Positions 24,301 to 33,420 of a stretch of DNA of 64,000 nucleotides are shown here, piece by piece (the stretch's first letter is position 1; the number at the start of each line of letters is the position of its first letter). Under the pieces are notes generated by a model that saw only the letters and a list, made by a program, of their open reading frames with translations, did not search any database and had not been told where the DNA came from. The position numbers and the translations under genes are program-made. The DNA comes from Sorex araneus (Eukaryota; Chordata; Mammalia; Eulipotyphla; Soricidae), in contig NC_073303.1 in assembly GCF_027595985.1 (NCBI RefSeq), forward strand, positions 332,369,179-332,433,178, written 5' to 3'.

Positions 24301-27300
24301 AGCAGCCACTTTTTTGTGGTAGCTGTTTTGGGGACACACCTGACTCTGCACTCAGGGATCACTCCTGGCAGTGCTCAGGGGATCATATGAAATGCCAGAG
24401 ATCAAAAGTGTGTTAGCAAGGCAACCGCCCTATTTGCTATACTTTCAATCCATCCTTCTCATCAGTTTCTTAATAGGGTTTTGTCACCCAAGAAAACTTA
24501 CGTGCGCTTAGATATTTGTAGAACTTAAATGATTTGTTCAATATATTGTATTATTGATTTTTTTTTTTTTTAGCTCCATTCCAATTGATTACAACCTGTA
24601 CAGAAAATTCTGGTCACTTCAGGATTACTTCAGGAATCCTGTGCAATGCTACGAGAAGGTTTCCTGGAAAACTTTTCTCAAGGTGAGGAAAAAAATTATT
24701 GATTACTGAAGCCCCATATTTACAGATAATGGCAATGCCAAACCTTGACACTTCCCAGCTGTTTTCCATATTCTGTGTTAATACCTTTTTAATTGCAGAT
24801 GCTACATTGAGAATATTTAACTGATTTTGTATATAAGTTTGCTGGTTACATACTTAATTTCACAGTAAATGTCTGTATTCTCAAAAGTATTTCTTTTCGT
24901 TGCTTTCTCCTTTTACAACTTACGTAAGAAATCACATTTCTTCTGAAATTGTTCCTTCTTTTACAGTATAAATGACAATTTTGCCCTCATTTTGCTATAC
25001 GAACTTTTCTTGCTTAATGTGCATAGTTGTTAACTAGAAGCTAGTTTCTATATATTTTCATAGAGAAGAGCACTAAACTGGTGAAAATAATGCCATATTA
25101 AACTAATTGATACTTTTGCTTTACAGTATTCTGAAGAAGTTCTAGCTGTATTTAAAAGTTATAAACTAGATGATACTCAGGCTTCAAGGAAAAAGATGGA
25201 AGAATTAAAAACAGGAGGAGAGCATGTATATTTTGCAAAATTTTTAACAAGTGAAAAGGTAAAAATCTTTCCTGTTAAACATACAAGAAATTTTCTTTAA
25301 TTTCTGTAATAAGCATAACCTGAGCCACTAAACAAAACTTGAATCTAATATTTTTGTGTTTATATGTGCTTGTTTAGCTGATGGATTTACAACTGAGTGA
25401 CAGTAATTTTCGTCGTCACATCTTGTTGCAGTATCTAATTTTATTTCAATATCTCAAGGGGCAGGTCAAATTCAAAAGGTAAGTTAATATGGACAGTAAG
25501 TGACTTCTTAATAGCAAAACATGTTCTTTATTGATGTGTTTTTCTAGACTCTGTGCAAGAACACATCAGTAAAACATTTTGTTGCCACAGTATTAGATAA
25601 TCAGAGGCTTATGTTTTCATCACTGGATATAGGACTGTTTACTCCAAAAGAAAACACCTGAATCGTAGTTCCTGTGAATGAGTCTGTCCTGTAGAGCAAC
25701 ATTAATTAGGGCGTCCTGGGAGTTCTCAGGTGGCTACTGAGGGCTCTTTCCTCCTGATTTCATCATTCCCTTTTCATCTCACTCAGACCCTCTCAAACAT
25801 TGTTTGCAAACAAAGTCAAAAACACTTCTCTCAGGCCAGGGAGAGAGAAATGTAAAGGAATGGCCTACATGAGGCCCCAAGTTCTACCCCCAGTACCATC
25901 TGCCTTAAGCACCACTAGGCCCCTTTTGCTCCAAAAATGTCTTACAAGAGGTGGCACTGTACACAGGCATCAGTTTGCAACATAAGGCATTCCTGTTTCT
26001 GAGGGCATTCAGCACATGCATATAGGACTCTGGGGAGCTCTGCCTGTAGCAGAGACTATTTCCTCTTGTCCTGTCCATAGCTAAGTCTGTAGAGCTCACT
26101 GCTTCATTGTGAACTTGGGCGAATCACTTTAGCGATTTTTACCTCAGTAGTCTCTAAGTCACATGTAGTCTTTATGAGAGGCAATTTTAAAAAGCAATTA
26201 AAGCAGTTACAGTGCTTATATCCTGACACAATAGTCTATAAACATTATTGACTAAATATAAAAGCACATAAGGAGAGCAGAGTTAATGGCAGTTATTAAC
26301 AAGTTGAGGTCTACCGCAGCCCTCACGAGGGATTTAGTCATTTTGTATTTTAAATACATGTTAAAGGGGTGCAACATGCCTTGTCCACTATCCAGAAAAA
26401 TGTTAATGTCCCGGAGGCTAATATTGCACATTAAGCTTATTTTAAGAAACATTGGAACTGGAGTGATAGCACAACAGGTAGGACATTTGCCTTGCACGCA
26501 GCCGACCTGGGTTCAATTTCCAGCATCCCATATGGTCCCCTGAGCACCACCAGGAGTAGTTCCTGAGTGCATGAGCCAGGAGTACCCCTGTGGATTGCTG
26601 GGTGTGACCCGAGAAAAAAAAAAAAGAAACATGATTCTATAGTTATATTATTAATCATTGAAGGTTTTATTCTTTACCTTCATGTCTTTGACTAACCCTT
26701 ATATAGAAGATAAAGTATAATAACCCTCATGTATAGTTGATAAAGTGTAATAATTTTCATAATGACTATTCCTGATAGTTTTGAAACTGTTTACAACATG
26801 GATAATTTGTGTTATACACATCATTTTACTTTTCAAGACAGTGTAATAAATCTTAAGTGTATATTGCTGTAACACACTTTACTGTTTTGTTTCTCTAGTT
26901 CTAACTATGTTTTAACTGATGAACAATCACTCTGGATTGAAGATACCACAAAATCAGTTTATCAAGTAAGTTCAACATGCAACAAACCCATGATTGAACA
27001 AAATGGAAATTTAGAATTTTCTTTGTTTCAGCCCCAAATAGGAAAATAAGGATAAAGTTAAGCTCAGGTACAAGACCACAAACACTTCTTGGTTCTCTGC
27101 CTACAAACCACTCCTATGATGCAGAAAGTTGTTGAAAGCTTAGTATATTCTTTCTAATCACAGCTACTATCTGAAAACCCACCCGATGGAGAAAGATTTT
27201 CAAAGATGGTAGAGGTATGTAAAGCACATAGTTTCATACTCTCCTTAGCACCACATTTTAAAAGCCTTTCATTTAGCAAATGTAATGTCTTTGGTTTTTC

Positions 27301-30300
27301 CAGCATATATTAAATACTGAAGAAAACTGGAACTCATGGAAAAATGAAGGCTGCCCAAGTTTTGTGAAAGAGAGGTAAATATAGGGGCTGGAGAAATAGT
27401 ACAGTGGGCAAGGTGCTTACCCTGCATGTGACACCCAGGTTCAGTCCCCAATGTCCATATGGTCCCCTGAGCACCACCAGGAGTAACCCCTGATCATTAC
27501 TGCATGTAGCGCACCCTCCCCCCTTAAAAAAATAACCAAATTAAACTTAATTTGTGATAAGCCGTGTGAAAAGGTTCAGATTCTCCTCTGACATTTTAAT
27601 GAAGCACATGAGTTGACTTCTAATATCTAACCACATTAATATATAGCTGTGGTCTTTCAGGGAGTGTGCATTGGTTTTGAGGCCACACCTAAGCAGTTTG
27701 GGGGTTACTTCCAGTTTTGAGCTCAGGGGTCATTCCTAGAAGTGCTTGGGATACCATGCACTGCCAGAGGTCAAATCCACACTACCAGTATGTAACAGCA
27801 TGTGCTCAGTCCATGGAGCTATCCTCCTAACCCGTATGTCTGAGTTTCTTATATTTAAAACTGTTTCTGAAACAAATTGATTACGGAGGAAAAAATACTC
27901 GTTCTTTGTCATTTGTTTTCTAAAGTATTCATTATTTTTAAGGGGGGAGGGCGGCAGGGAGAAGCTGACAATAAATTTTCTTCCTAAAGGAGGAAGCCAG
28001 TAAGTTTTGAATAGTAGTAAATAGGGCCAGATAGCTTGTCTTGCAGATGCCTGGCCCAGTTCTCCTGTCACAGCCTGTGACTCCCTACTCCCCCAAAGCA
28101 CTGCCAGCAGTGACTGTTGACTACCACCACTGCTCAAAATGTAACTAAATGTTTTACATTAAACACTTTCCATCTTTGCTGTTTTGTAATTTCTGCTCTT
28201 TCTGCACCACAGAACATCCGATACCAAGCCGACAAGAGTAGTACGGAAGAGAACAGCACCAGAGGACTTTCTAGGGAGAGGACCTAACAAAAAGATTCTG
28301 ATGGGAAAGTAGGTGACTTTTTTTCCATAATAGGATGTATCAGTCACGTTTACATGAAAATGTTACTATAGAACTCACCGGTTTTTGTGGTGTTTCAGTT
28401 TTATGTAGTGGTATGTACAAAGATGATTAAAGCAAATCACACCCCATCGACCCATGGATTTGTCTGAGGTTCATGCAACTGCAAGACTTTCATTTTTGTT
28501 TCCTTTTATAATCCGGAGCCCTTGGCTGTGACATTTTTCCAGAGCATAGATAGTTGTTAAGACTCATTCAGCTACTAGTAGTTCGGTCCTTGAATCTGTG
28601 ACCTTCCAGTTTCACCTCTGTACATATAAATTTGAATACCAAAGATTAAAATACATCTATTAGCACCCAAAGATTCACCGTTGTCTTTGCTGTTTTTTCT
28701 TTCTGGCTTTAGGACATAAAATGTCTTTAAAAATAGGAACATTCATTAAATGTTTGTCTATTCTACAGTGAGGAGTTAACAAGGCTTTGGAATCTATGTC
28801 CTGATAATATGGAAGCCTGTAAATCAGAAACAAGGTAAATTTTAAATGTTCATGTGAAGAATTGCTTTTATGAAATGTTCTACAAAGTAGACTAGAGCCT
28901 TTTGTGAAATACATATTTATACAGGGATGACTATAAAATGATAAATTTCCTATTTGTGTGTGGGTTGTGGAAGGATGAAGGCCAGTGTGTGTAGACATTG
29001 ATACAGGTAGAACAATATTTACCTAGCAATGTCATGGCAAAGAAAGGTTAATTAAAATACCAATAGAATGGTTAAGTTGTGGCCATGTTGATATAATGAA
29101 TTGTTTACATTGTACATTAAAAATTACCAACATAGGTTTACTACAGAAAAATCAGACTTAAAGATACGAACAGGATTCCATTAATAGAAAGTTTGGCAAA
29201 GATTCAGAAAGATGTCTTTTGTGTACCTTTCTGAAAAGTGACCCTAGAAAGGAAAATATATTTAGGGAATGGTACACGGGCACTCTCAGCTATCTAGGAT
29301 AAGTCACATTTACATCTGATATTCATTGCATTAGTCCTGATTGCTTGCAATATGTATTTAAAACAAGAAAATGGTTAAAATACTTATAAAAATCTAGTGC
29401 AAAAGTTTTTGTTTGTTTGGGAGCAATTTATAGCAGTGCTCAGGGCTTACTCCTACCTTTGCACTCAGGAAGTACTCCTGGCGATGCTCAGGGGACTATA
29501 TGGGATTCTGGGGCTTGAACCTGGGTCAGCTGCATGCAAAGCAAACACCCTACCTGCTGGCTGTATAGCTCCGGCCCCTACAATTCCCTTTGGTGGGGAG
29601 GAGAGAGAGGTAAATTATTGATCCCCTAGAAATTCATGACTACATGTAGGGCTTTACTGCTCTGGAACATATTTCTCACTTAAGAAAACCTGGACTAGTG
29701 TGACATGTATATACATGCACAAGATACATTTTCAGGCCTATGACATTTACCAATTAAAGAACGTTACTATTGTAATCAAGTTTGTAAAACATAATGCTTG
29801 GCTTTTTTGTCAAAGATATCTTATGAGATTCTTAGATCTTATTAATTTGCTTAACTATCAACATTTTACATTTCTAAAAACAAATTTCACAAAGATGCAA
29901 TTAAAAACTGACCATAATAATTAAAATGAAGTGAAAGTTAAACTCTTGAAATTTCAAAGTGACTAGTTATGAATTTTGTTTTTTTAATTCTGGTTTAAGA
30001 AGGAAACATCCGTACAGGTAGACATAATGCAGAAATTTCTGCCTTGCTGGTGACATTTAAGTACTATTCTGAACTTCTGCCATCTCTGAGCATTAACACT
30101 GCCATGTAGTATACATTGCCCCACATCTAGCGTATGTATGGTATAGTACCAGTTGTATCCCCTCCAAACATTTAGTTTTAAGTCATTTACCTCTTTAAGA
30201 TGAAGAATTCCTAAGTACTATAACTTGTGTGGGTAGCATTATAATTGTGTACTGTCACCATTTTGAATATATTAAGAACACACTCTTGTCACTGCTTTGC

Positions 30301-33300
30301 TTCAGGGAATATATGCCAACACTGGAGGAATTTTTTGAAGAAGCCATTGAACAAGCAGATCCTGAAAATATGGTTGAAAATGAATACAAGTAAGTAAAGT
30401 CTCTAATGTTAATTTTCTCCAGTACTCTTAATAGTATTGTATGTACAACAACTAAAACACTCATCAGGGAGTTGCTAGTTAGTTGTTGCTCCCGCACATT
30501 CAATCACATCATTGCAAACCCTCATGTCAGTGGCCATTCCCATTGATTGACCAGCATGTGCTAGCACATCTTGTAAGTTAATGAGGTTAACCGTGGGGGC
30601 TTTTCATGACATGCAGAAACTGAGACTGAATAAATGTATGCTTTGTATCCTTCTGTAGCTCATCTGTTTCCACAGCATTATCTTAAGAGCTTCTCTAAGT
30701 TCACTTATTACTCTTAGAACTGTAGAAACTATTTTACTTTTGGAACCAGTTCTGCCACCACCCCTCAGACCCACCCCCTTTGGGGGGCATTTTTAGTCAC
30801 TGAAGTTGTATTGAGTCTTGGTTCAAGTGTTGCTTACCAAAAAAAGTATTATAGAAACACGGTGAGAAACTCGGTTCACAAAATAATCTGAAATTCATAT
30901 CCAAAGGTAACACTGGCAGTATTTCAATTTATTGATCACAGTGGGGCTGGTGCGATAGCACAGTGGTAGGGTGTTCACCTTGCACTCGGCCAACCCAGGT
31001 TCGATTCCTCCACCCCTCTCAGAGAGCCTAGCAAGCTACCGAGAGTATCCCACCTGAACAGCAGAGCCTGGCAAGCTACCTGTGTATGCCAAAACCAGTA
31101 ACAGGTCTCACAGTGGAGACGTTATTGGTGCCCGCTTGAGCACATCGATGAGTAATGGGATGACTGACTGTGACTGATAACAGAGAACCTATTTTGATTT
31201 TAATAGCGGATTCCTGTCCTACACATACTGCATGTAACCAAAACTGACTTTGATGTGACTGACACATACTTAGTCAACTTTCAAAATGTGTTTGCTATTC
31301 TGAACTGCATACTGAGGAATTCTTTTAAGAATTGGATCATGATGAAAAGAAATGGTGCTTTGAAGGCCTAGGATTTGGTTTGGCAGTAAAGCCACTAGCC
31401 TTGCATGTATGAATGAAGCCACAAATTTGACATCTGGTGCTGCCCCACATCGTCAAAAGACTGTGTTCTAGTTTAAAAGTGTAGATGCTATACATTTTTA
31501 AAAGAGAAAATGGTGTGTCTACTTACCTTAGAGTTTCACGTGGAGAGTCATACTAGCTAGAATGGAATGTAAAAGTAGAAAAACTAACACTGACTTCTTT
31601 TATAGGGCAGTGAACAATTCCAATTATGGCTGGAGAGCCCTGAGACTGTTAGCACGAAGAAGTCCTCATTTTTTCCAGCCAACCAATCAACAATTTAAAA
31701 GTTTGCCAGAGTATCTTGAAAACATGGTAATAAAGCTAGCAAAGGAATTACCAGTAAGTAATATAGATCAGTATTTTCACAGCTCTTCATTGATGTTGTT
31801 TTTAAAATTGCCATTGCTGGATTTTTAAATTTTTTAAATCCAGCATGTGTTAGTTAGGTGCTTGCCTTGCATGTAGTTGGTGTGGGTTCGATACCCAGTA
31901 TCCCATATGGTCTCCTAAGCACCATGCCAGGAATAATACCTGAGAGCAGAGCTAGGAGTTTCCAGGTGTGGCCCCAAAACAAAACAGTTGTGATTACCCT
32001 TTAAGGAAAAAGCCAAGTTTATATCTTGACCATATTAAAATTCCTCACCCCCACATTTAGAGGAATTAACTTACCAATAGCAACTTGACCTCTTTCTCAT
32101 GTTACCTTTCCCATTAGTTTTGTAAATTGTGCTAATGTGAAATAGTAATATTGCACATAAAACTTAGAAAGAATTCAAGAAAATTGTAACATGGTTCTCC
32201 TCAGTCTTCCCTCAAACAATGTCCATTGACAGTCCTTACATTCACTTTAACACTCCAGGGTAAGTCTGGCCCCTCCACTTGGACTCTCATGACCACCAAA
32301 AGTACTCCAGCTGTCTTCATTTTATAAGTTGGCTTTTACTTTTTTTTTTTTTTTTTTGAGGGGGAGTCAGACCCAGCTGCACTCAGGAGATTCTCCTGGC
32401 TTGCTTCAGGGACAATAAGGGATTTTATAGGCTCCTGTCGGCCATCTGCATGACAAGTGCCCTACCTGCTGTGTTATCATTCTGGGCCCTCTTTCACATA
32501 TTCTTCATGCTCATTTTTAGCCTCCTTCTGAAGAAATAAAAACAGGCGAGGATGAAGATGAGGAAGATAATGATGCTTTACTGAAGGAAAACGAAAGTAA
32601 GAAATTATTTTGGCTGTTTCAAAATAGGAAAAGATTAGGATTCTTTGTTGAGAGGCACATTATTTAATTTGATCTACTTCCCAACTACTACCATCTTCCT
32701 CAGTTCTTAGGAAGCTTTAAACCTAAAATACTATTTTTTTATACAATGAAATGTGGAAGTGCTGGGAAGAAAGGTACTTCTATTTGAAGGTTACTCCACT
32801 TCACCTTCAGGATGGGTGGCGAGAGGGAGCAGCTGGTTTCAGGGAAGCCAGGGTAATATAGCTCAGTTTCCAGCTTTGATTAATTTCAAAGTGATCGTAA
32901 GAATAACAAATACAGTATTAAAAAAATAGGAAAGAATATAAAAAACCTTTAACTTATTATAAATTAGTATCTCGATAGCCCCATAGCTTTACAGTGTATA
33001 TATGCATGTAACTTACATTTCCTGTGTTTTCTAGGCCCTGATGTTCGTCGAGATAAACCTGTAACAGGGGAACAAATAGAGGTATTTGCCAACAAACTGG
33101 GCGAACAGTGGAAGGTTTTGGCTCCCTACTTGGAACTGAAAGACTCAGAAATCAGACAGATTGAGTGTGACAGTGAAGACATGAAGATGAGAGCTAAGCA
33201 GCTACTGGTTGCCTGGCAAGATCAAGAGGGGGTGCATGCAACACCTGAGAATCTGATTAATGCACTGACTAAGTCTGGATTAAGTGACCTTGCAGAAAGT

Positions 33301-33330
33301 CTAACTAATGACAATGAGACAAATAGTTAG
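9282..33330 (+). CDS. THOC1: THO complex subunit 1 (THOC1), complete coding region in 21 exons
   Basis: Core subunit of nuclear THO/TREX, which travels with RNA polymerase II, packages nascent mRNA for export and limits R-loops; also described as an RB1-binding protein (family knowledge). Exons: 9282-9335, 11316-11389, 11477-11537, 13473-13539, 17469-17587, 18584-18632, 19348-19443, 21026-21108, 21766-21839, 24574-24682, 25127-25258, 25378-25478, 26899-26965, 27164-27214, 27304-27374, 28213-28308, 28769-28834, 30306-30389, 31606-31753, 32521-32596, 33035-33330. The lengths sum to 1974 nt, i.e. 657 codons plus TAG, equal to the human protein as I remember it. Every junction is GT/AG and stays in frame. 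Visible parts: THOC1/Elf domain through most of the length, acidic stretch at residues 203-220, basic nuclear-localisation segment in exon 16, second acidic stretch in exon 20, and a C-terminal death domain in exon 21. The gene converges on USP14. Confidence 0.97.
9336..11315 (+). other. THOC1: THOC1 intron 1
   Basis: The first 300 bp belong to the CpG island. Apart from one antisense SINE (10333-10491) I recognise nothing in the rest. Confidence 0.6.
10333..10491 (-). mobile_element. tRNA-derived SINE, antisense, in THOC1 intron 1
   Basis: GGATCACTCCTGTCAGTGCC and the reverse-complement head TACTGCTCTGGCC. Confidence 0.75.
11316..11389 (+). CDS. THOC1: THOC1 exon 2
   Basis: Residues 19-43 ([16 protein letters not shown]...). 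Acceptor TTTTTTCAG, donor GTAATG. The last codon is split after two bases and completed by the T that opens exon 3. Confidence 0.95.
11477..11537 (+). CDS. THOC1: THOC1 exon 3
   Basis: Residues 43-63 ([20 protein letters not shown]). Only 87 bp of intron separate it from exon 2. Donor GTAAGT, phase 0. Confidence 0.95.
11748..11904 (+). mobile_element. tRNA-derived SINE, THOC1 intron 3
   Basis: GGCCCAGAGATAGTACAGTG head, CTGTGACTCAAAAATC tail. Confidence 0.8.
12305..12440 (+). mobile_element. tRNA-derived SINE, THOC1 intron 3
   Basis: GGGGCTGGAACAATAGTACT head, shortened body. Confidence 0.8.
12939..13364 (+). mobile_element. 5'-truncated LINE-like 3' end with 16-bp duplication, THOC1 intron 3
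   Basis: Ends with the tail module (GGGCACTGGTGAAGGGATGG...CTGTAACTGTACCCTCACGG) and an A-rich run. AAGAAATATTATGTTA at 12923-12938 and 13365-13380. A textbook target-primed insertion. Confidence 0.85.
13473..13539 (+). CDS. THOC1: THOC1 exon 4
   Basis: Residues 64-86 ([19 protein letters not shown]...). Acceptor TTGGTAG, donor GTAAGT. A LINE-tail insertion (12939-13364) sits about 100 bp upstream. Confidence 0.95.
13738..13812 (-). mobile_element. Ancient L2/MIR-type 3' end fragment, antisense
   Basis: TTTATTGAGCATCTACTATG then TGCCTGGTACTG matches the reverse complement of the common L2/MIR-type tail motif. Confidence 0.55.
14845..14918 (-). mobile_element. Second tRNA-like SINE family, antisense remnant
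   Basis: About 75 bp resembling a degraded tRNA(Ala)-like unit in reverse (AACATGGCCTCACACATGCA, AGCATGTGCTCT). Similar pieces at 18998-19080 and 20008-20082. Confidence 0.5.
15100..15215 (+). mobile_element. 5'-truncated SINE, THOC1 intron 4
   Basis: CCAATTCCCAGCACCACAGA to GGTAGATGACTC. Confidence 0.6.
15401..15556 (+). mobile_element. tRNA-derived SINE, THOC1 intron 4
   Basis: ACCAGAGAGATAGTACAAGG head, CTGGGTGTGGTCC tail. Confidence 0.75.
16108..16259 (-). mobile_element. tRNA-derived SINE, antisense, with 13-bp duplication
   Basis: Young copy; GGGTTGAAATCTT at 16095-16107 and 16260-16272. The stretch CATATGGGATGCTGGGA is deleted. Confidence 0.9.
16801..16898 (+). mobile_element. 5'-truncated SINE with intact target duplication
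   Basis: Lacks the tRNA head and begins CTTATGGTCCCCTGAGC. AAAATTATTGTAA flanks both sides (before 16801 and at about 16898-16910), so the copy inserted already truncated. Confidence 0.88.
17029..17262 (+). mobile_element. MIR SINE, near full length
   Basis: GTGGAGCCAGACTGCCTGGG, then CTTGGGCAAGTTACTTAACT and TCTCTGTGTCTCAGTTT: classic MIR core followed by the L2-type tail (GACATATAGTAAATGCTC). Confidence 0.92.
17469..17587 (+). CDS. THOC1: THOC1 exon 5
   Basis: Residues 86-125 ([16 protein letters not shown]...EKNVATWKS). The acceptor CTTGAAG has a weak pyrimidine tract; the donor is GTAAGT. It follows a 3.9-kb intron rich in SINEs and one MIR. Confidence 0.95.
17851..17954 (-). mobile_element. 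SINE fragment, antisense
   Basis: CTGTGCTCAGGG...CTCTCCAGCCCC, with a duplicated GGGGTGCC. Confidence 0.65.
18017..18163 (+). mobile_element. Older SINE subfamily (GGCTCAAAGGGCTGAAGCACA head)
   Basis: Same head as the copies at 23545 and 43150; ends GTTGGGTGTGGTCC. Confidence 0.65.
18190..18434 (+). mobile_element. SINE, alternative-body subfamily
   Basis: Body GAGAGCCTGGCAAGCTACTG, GATATGCCAGAATCAGTAAC; ends GTGCTACAGTGCTGT; about 150 bp upstream of THOC1 exon 6. Confidence 0.85.
18584..18632 (+). CDS. THOC1: THOC1 exon 6
   Basis: A 49-nt exon for residues 126-142 ([16 protein letters not shown]). Acceptor TTTCAG, donor GTAAGT, phase 1 at its end. Confidence 0.94.
19348..19443 (+). CDS. 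THOC1: THOC1 exon 7
   Basis: Residues 142-174 ([20 protein letters not shown]...). Acceptor TTGGTAG, donor GTAAGC. Confidence 0.95.
20306..20555 (-). mobile_element. SINE, alternative-body subfamily, antisense
   Basis: Begins TATCACTGTATCACTGTCAT and ends CACTCCAGCCCCC; well preserved. Confidence 0.88.
20588..20757 (-). mobile_element. tRNA-derived SINE, antisense, carrying a 13-bp hairpin
   Basis: The middle of the element is replaced by a perfect inverted repeat at 20666-20696. Confidence 0.85.
21026..21108 (+). CDS. THOC1: THOC1 exon 8
   Basis: Residues 174-201 ([20 protein letters not shown]...). Acceptor AATAG, donor GTAAGC, phase 0. Confidence 0.95.
21286..21446 (-). mobile_element. 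tRNA-derived SINE, antisense, THOC1 intron 8
   Basis: TCCACACCCTGCTGTGTTCA to ACTACCTCTCTGCCC. Confidence 0.7.
21766..21839 (+). CDS. THOC1: THOC1 exon 9, acidic segment
   Basis: Residues 202-226, strongly acidic ([20 protein letters not shown]). Acceptor TTTGCAG, donor GTAAGT. The last codon is TG plus the C of exon 10. Confidence 0.95.
22185..22336 (-). mobile_element. tRNA-derived SINE, antisense, THOC1 intron 9
   Basis: GCTTACTCCTGGCTCTGCAT to CTATGTCTCTAGTCC. Confidence 0.78.
22594..22758 (+). mobile_element. tRNA-derived SINE, THOC1 intron 9
   Basis: Near-consensus head GGGGCTGGAGTAATAGCACA; small deletion after CAGCATCCC. Confidence 0.9.
23545..23785 (+). mobile_element. Older SINE subfamily, long
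   Basis: GGCCAGGAAGATAGCTCAAA head; body holds CTGGCGGCCCCCAGCACCTC; ends CACTGGAAATCCCC. Confidence 0.55.
24322..24452 (-). mobile_element. tRNA-derived SINE, antisense, just before THOC1 exon 10
   Basis: ACTCTGCACTCAGGGATCAC to ATACTTTCAATCC; about 120 bp from the acceptor. Confidence 0.75.
24574..24682 (+). CDS. THOC1: THOC1 exon 10
   Basis: Residues 226-262 ([20 protein letters not shown]...). Preceded by an uninterrupted T tract of about 14 and TAG; donor GTGAGG. Confidence 0.95.
25127..25258 (+). CDS. THOC1: THOC1 exon 11
   Basis: Residues 263-306 ([20 protein letters not shown]...), 44 whole codons. Acceptor CTTTACAG, donor GTAAAA. Confidence 0.95.
25378..25478 (+). CDS. THOC1: THOC1 exon 12
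   Basis: Residues 307-340 ([20 protein letters not shown]...). Acceptor TTGTTTAG, donor GTAAGT. The intron before it is only 119 bp. Confidence 0.95.
26456..26622 (+). mobile_element. tRNA-derived SINE, THOC1 intron 12
   Basis: Near-consensus. Flanks TAAGAAACATT and AAAGAAACATG suggest the duplication. Confidence 0.9.
26899..26965 (+). CDS. THOC1: THOC1 exon 13
   Basis: Residues 340-362 ([20 protein letters not shown]...). Acceptor TTCTCTAG, donor GTAAGT. Confidence 0.95.
27164..27214 (+). CDS. THOC1: THOC1 exon 14
   Basis: A 51-nt exon for residues 363-379 ([17 protein letters not shown]). Acceptor ATCACAG, donor GTATGT. Flanked by introns of 198 and 89 bp. Confidence 0.94.
27304..27374 (+). 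CDS. THOC1: THOC1 exon 15
   Basis: Residues 380-403 ([20 protein letters not shown]...). Acceptor TTTTTCCAG, donor GTAAAT. A SINE begins 9 bp after the exon end (27384). Confidence 0.95.
27384..27530 (+). mobile_element. tRNA-derived SINE, 9 bp after THOC1 exon 15
   Basis: GGGGCTGGAGAAATAGTACA starts right after donor GTAAATATA. Confidence 0.85.
27672..27833 (-). mobile_element. tRNA-derived SINE, antisense, degraded
   Basis: GAGGCCACACCTAAGCAGTT to GCTATCCTCCTAACCC. Confidence 0.6.
28023..28132 (+). mobile_element. SINE remnant upstream of THOC1 exon 16
   Basis: GGGCCAGATAGCTTGTCTTG, AGCACTGCCAGCAGTGAC. Confidence 0.45.
28213..28308 (+). CDS. THOC1: THOC1 exon 16, basic segment
   Basis: Residues 403-435, with two basic clusters (RVVRKR and NKKI), a likely nuclear-localisation signal. 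Acceptor CACCACAG; donor GTAGGT splits AA|T so that Asn is completed by exon 17. Confidence 0.94.
28769..28834 (+). CDS. THOC1: THOC1 exon 17
   Basis: Residues 435-457 ([20 protein letters not shown]). Acceptor TTCTACAG, donor GTAAAT. Confidence 0.95.
29405..29579 (-). mobile_element. tRNA-derived SINE, antisense, THOC1 intron 17
   Basis: CAGGGCTTACTCCTACCTTT to GTATAGCTCCGGCCCC. Confidence 0.85.
30306..30389 (+). CDS. THOC1: THOC1 exon 18
   Basis: Residues 457-485 ([20 protein letters not shown]...). Acceptor TGCTTCAG, donor GTAAGT. Confidence 0.95.
30942..31182 (+). mobile_element. SINE, alternative-body subfamily, THOC1 intron 18
   Basis: GTGGGGCTGGTGCGATAGCA head; ends GATGACTGACTGTGACTGAT. 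Confidence 0.87.
31374..31445 (+). mobile_element. Second tRNA-like SINE family, remnant
   Basis: GGTTTGGCAGTAAAGCCACT, GCCTTGCATGTATGAATGAA; no long body. Confidence 0.4.
31606..31753 (+). CDS. THOC1: THOC1 exon 19
   Basis: Residues 485-534 ([20 protein letters not shown]...). Acceptor TTTTATAG, donor GTAAGT, phase 0. Confidence 0.95.
31845..31988 (+). mobile_element. SINE lacking most of the head, THOC1 intron 19
   Basis: GTGCTTGCCTTGCATGTAGT to CCAGGTGTGGCCCC. Confidence 0.75.
32340..32489 (-). mobile_element. Antisense SINE abutting THOC1 exon 20 acceptor
   Basis: Poly-T then GAGTCAGACCCAGCTGCACT to TCATTCTGGGCCC; only 31 bp remain before exon 20. Confidence 0.8.
32521..32596 (+). CDS. 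THOC1: THOC1 exon 20, acidic linker
   Basis: Residues 535-560, an acidic linker ([17 protein letters not shown]) before the death domain. The acceptor ATTTTTAG lies only about 31 bp after an antisense SINE; donor GTAAGA. Confidence 0.95.
33035..33330 (+). CDS. THOC1: THOC1 terminal coding exon 21, death domain
   Basis: Residues 560-657 and stop TAG at 33328-33330. Encodes the C-terminal death-domain fold ([20 protein letters not shown] onwards, ending NDNETNS). Acceptor TTTTCTAG. A poly(A) signal follows at 33415. Confidence 0.96.
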
Positions 33331-33342
33331 CTTCTTTCTTTT

Positions 33343-33348
33343 TTTATT
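33343..33348 (-). promoter_or_regulatory. USP14: Distal USP14 polyadenylation signal (AATAAA on minus strand)
   Basis: The minus strand continues with a T/GT-rich stretch (TTTGTCTCATTGTCATTAGT) complementary to the THOC1 stop region, a plausible downstream element. Confidence 0.45.
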
Positions 33349-33414
33349 AAAACTGTGATAAGATTTTTGTTAACCAAGCAGCATTTCATAAGAGGTCCAC
33401 TGGTTTTGGTAAAC

Positions 33415-33420
33415 AATAAA
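33415..33420 (+). promoter_or_regulatory. THOC1: THOC1 polyadenylation signal AATAAA
   Basis: Canonical hexamer 85 bp after the stop codon with a GT-rich downstream element. Confidence 0.7.
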
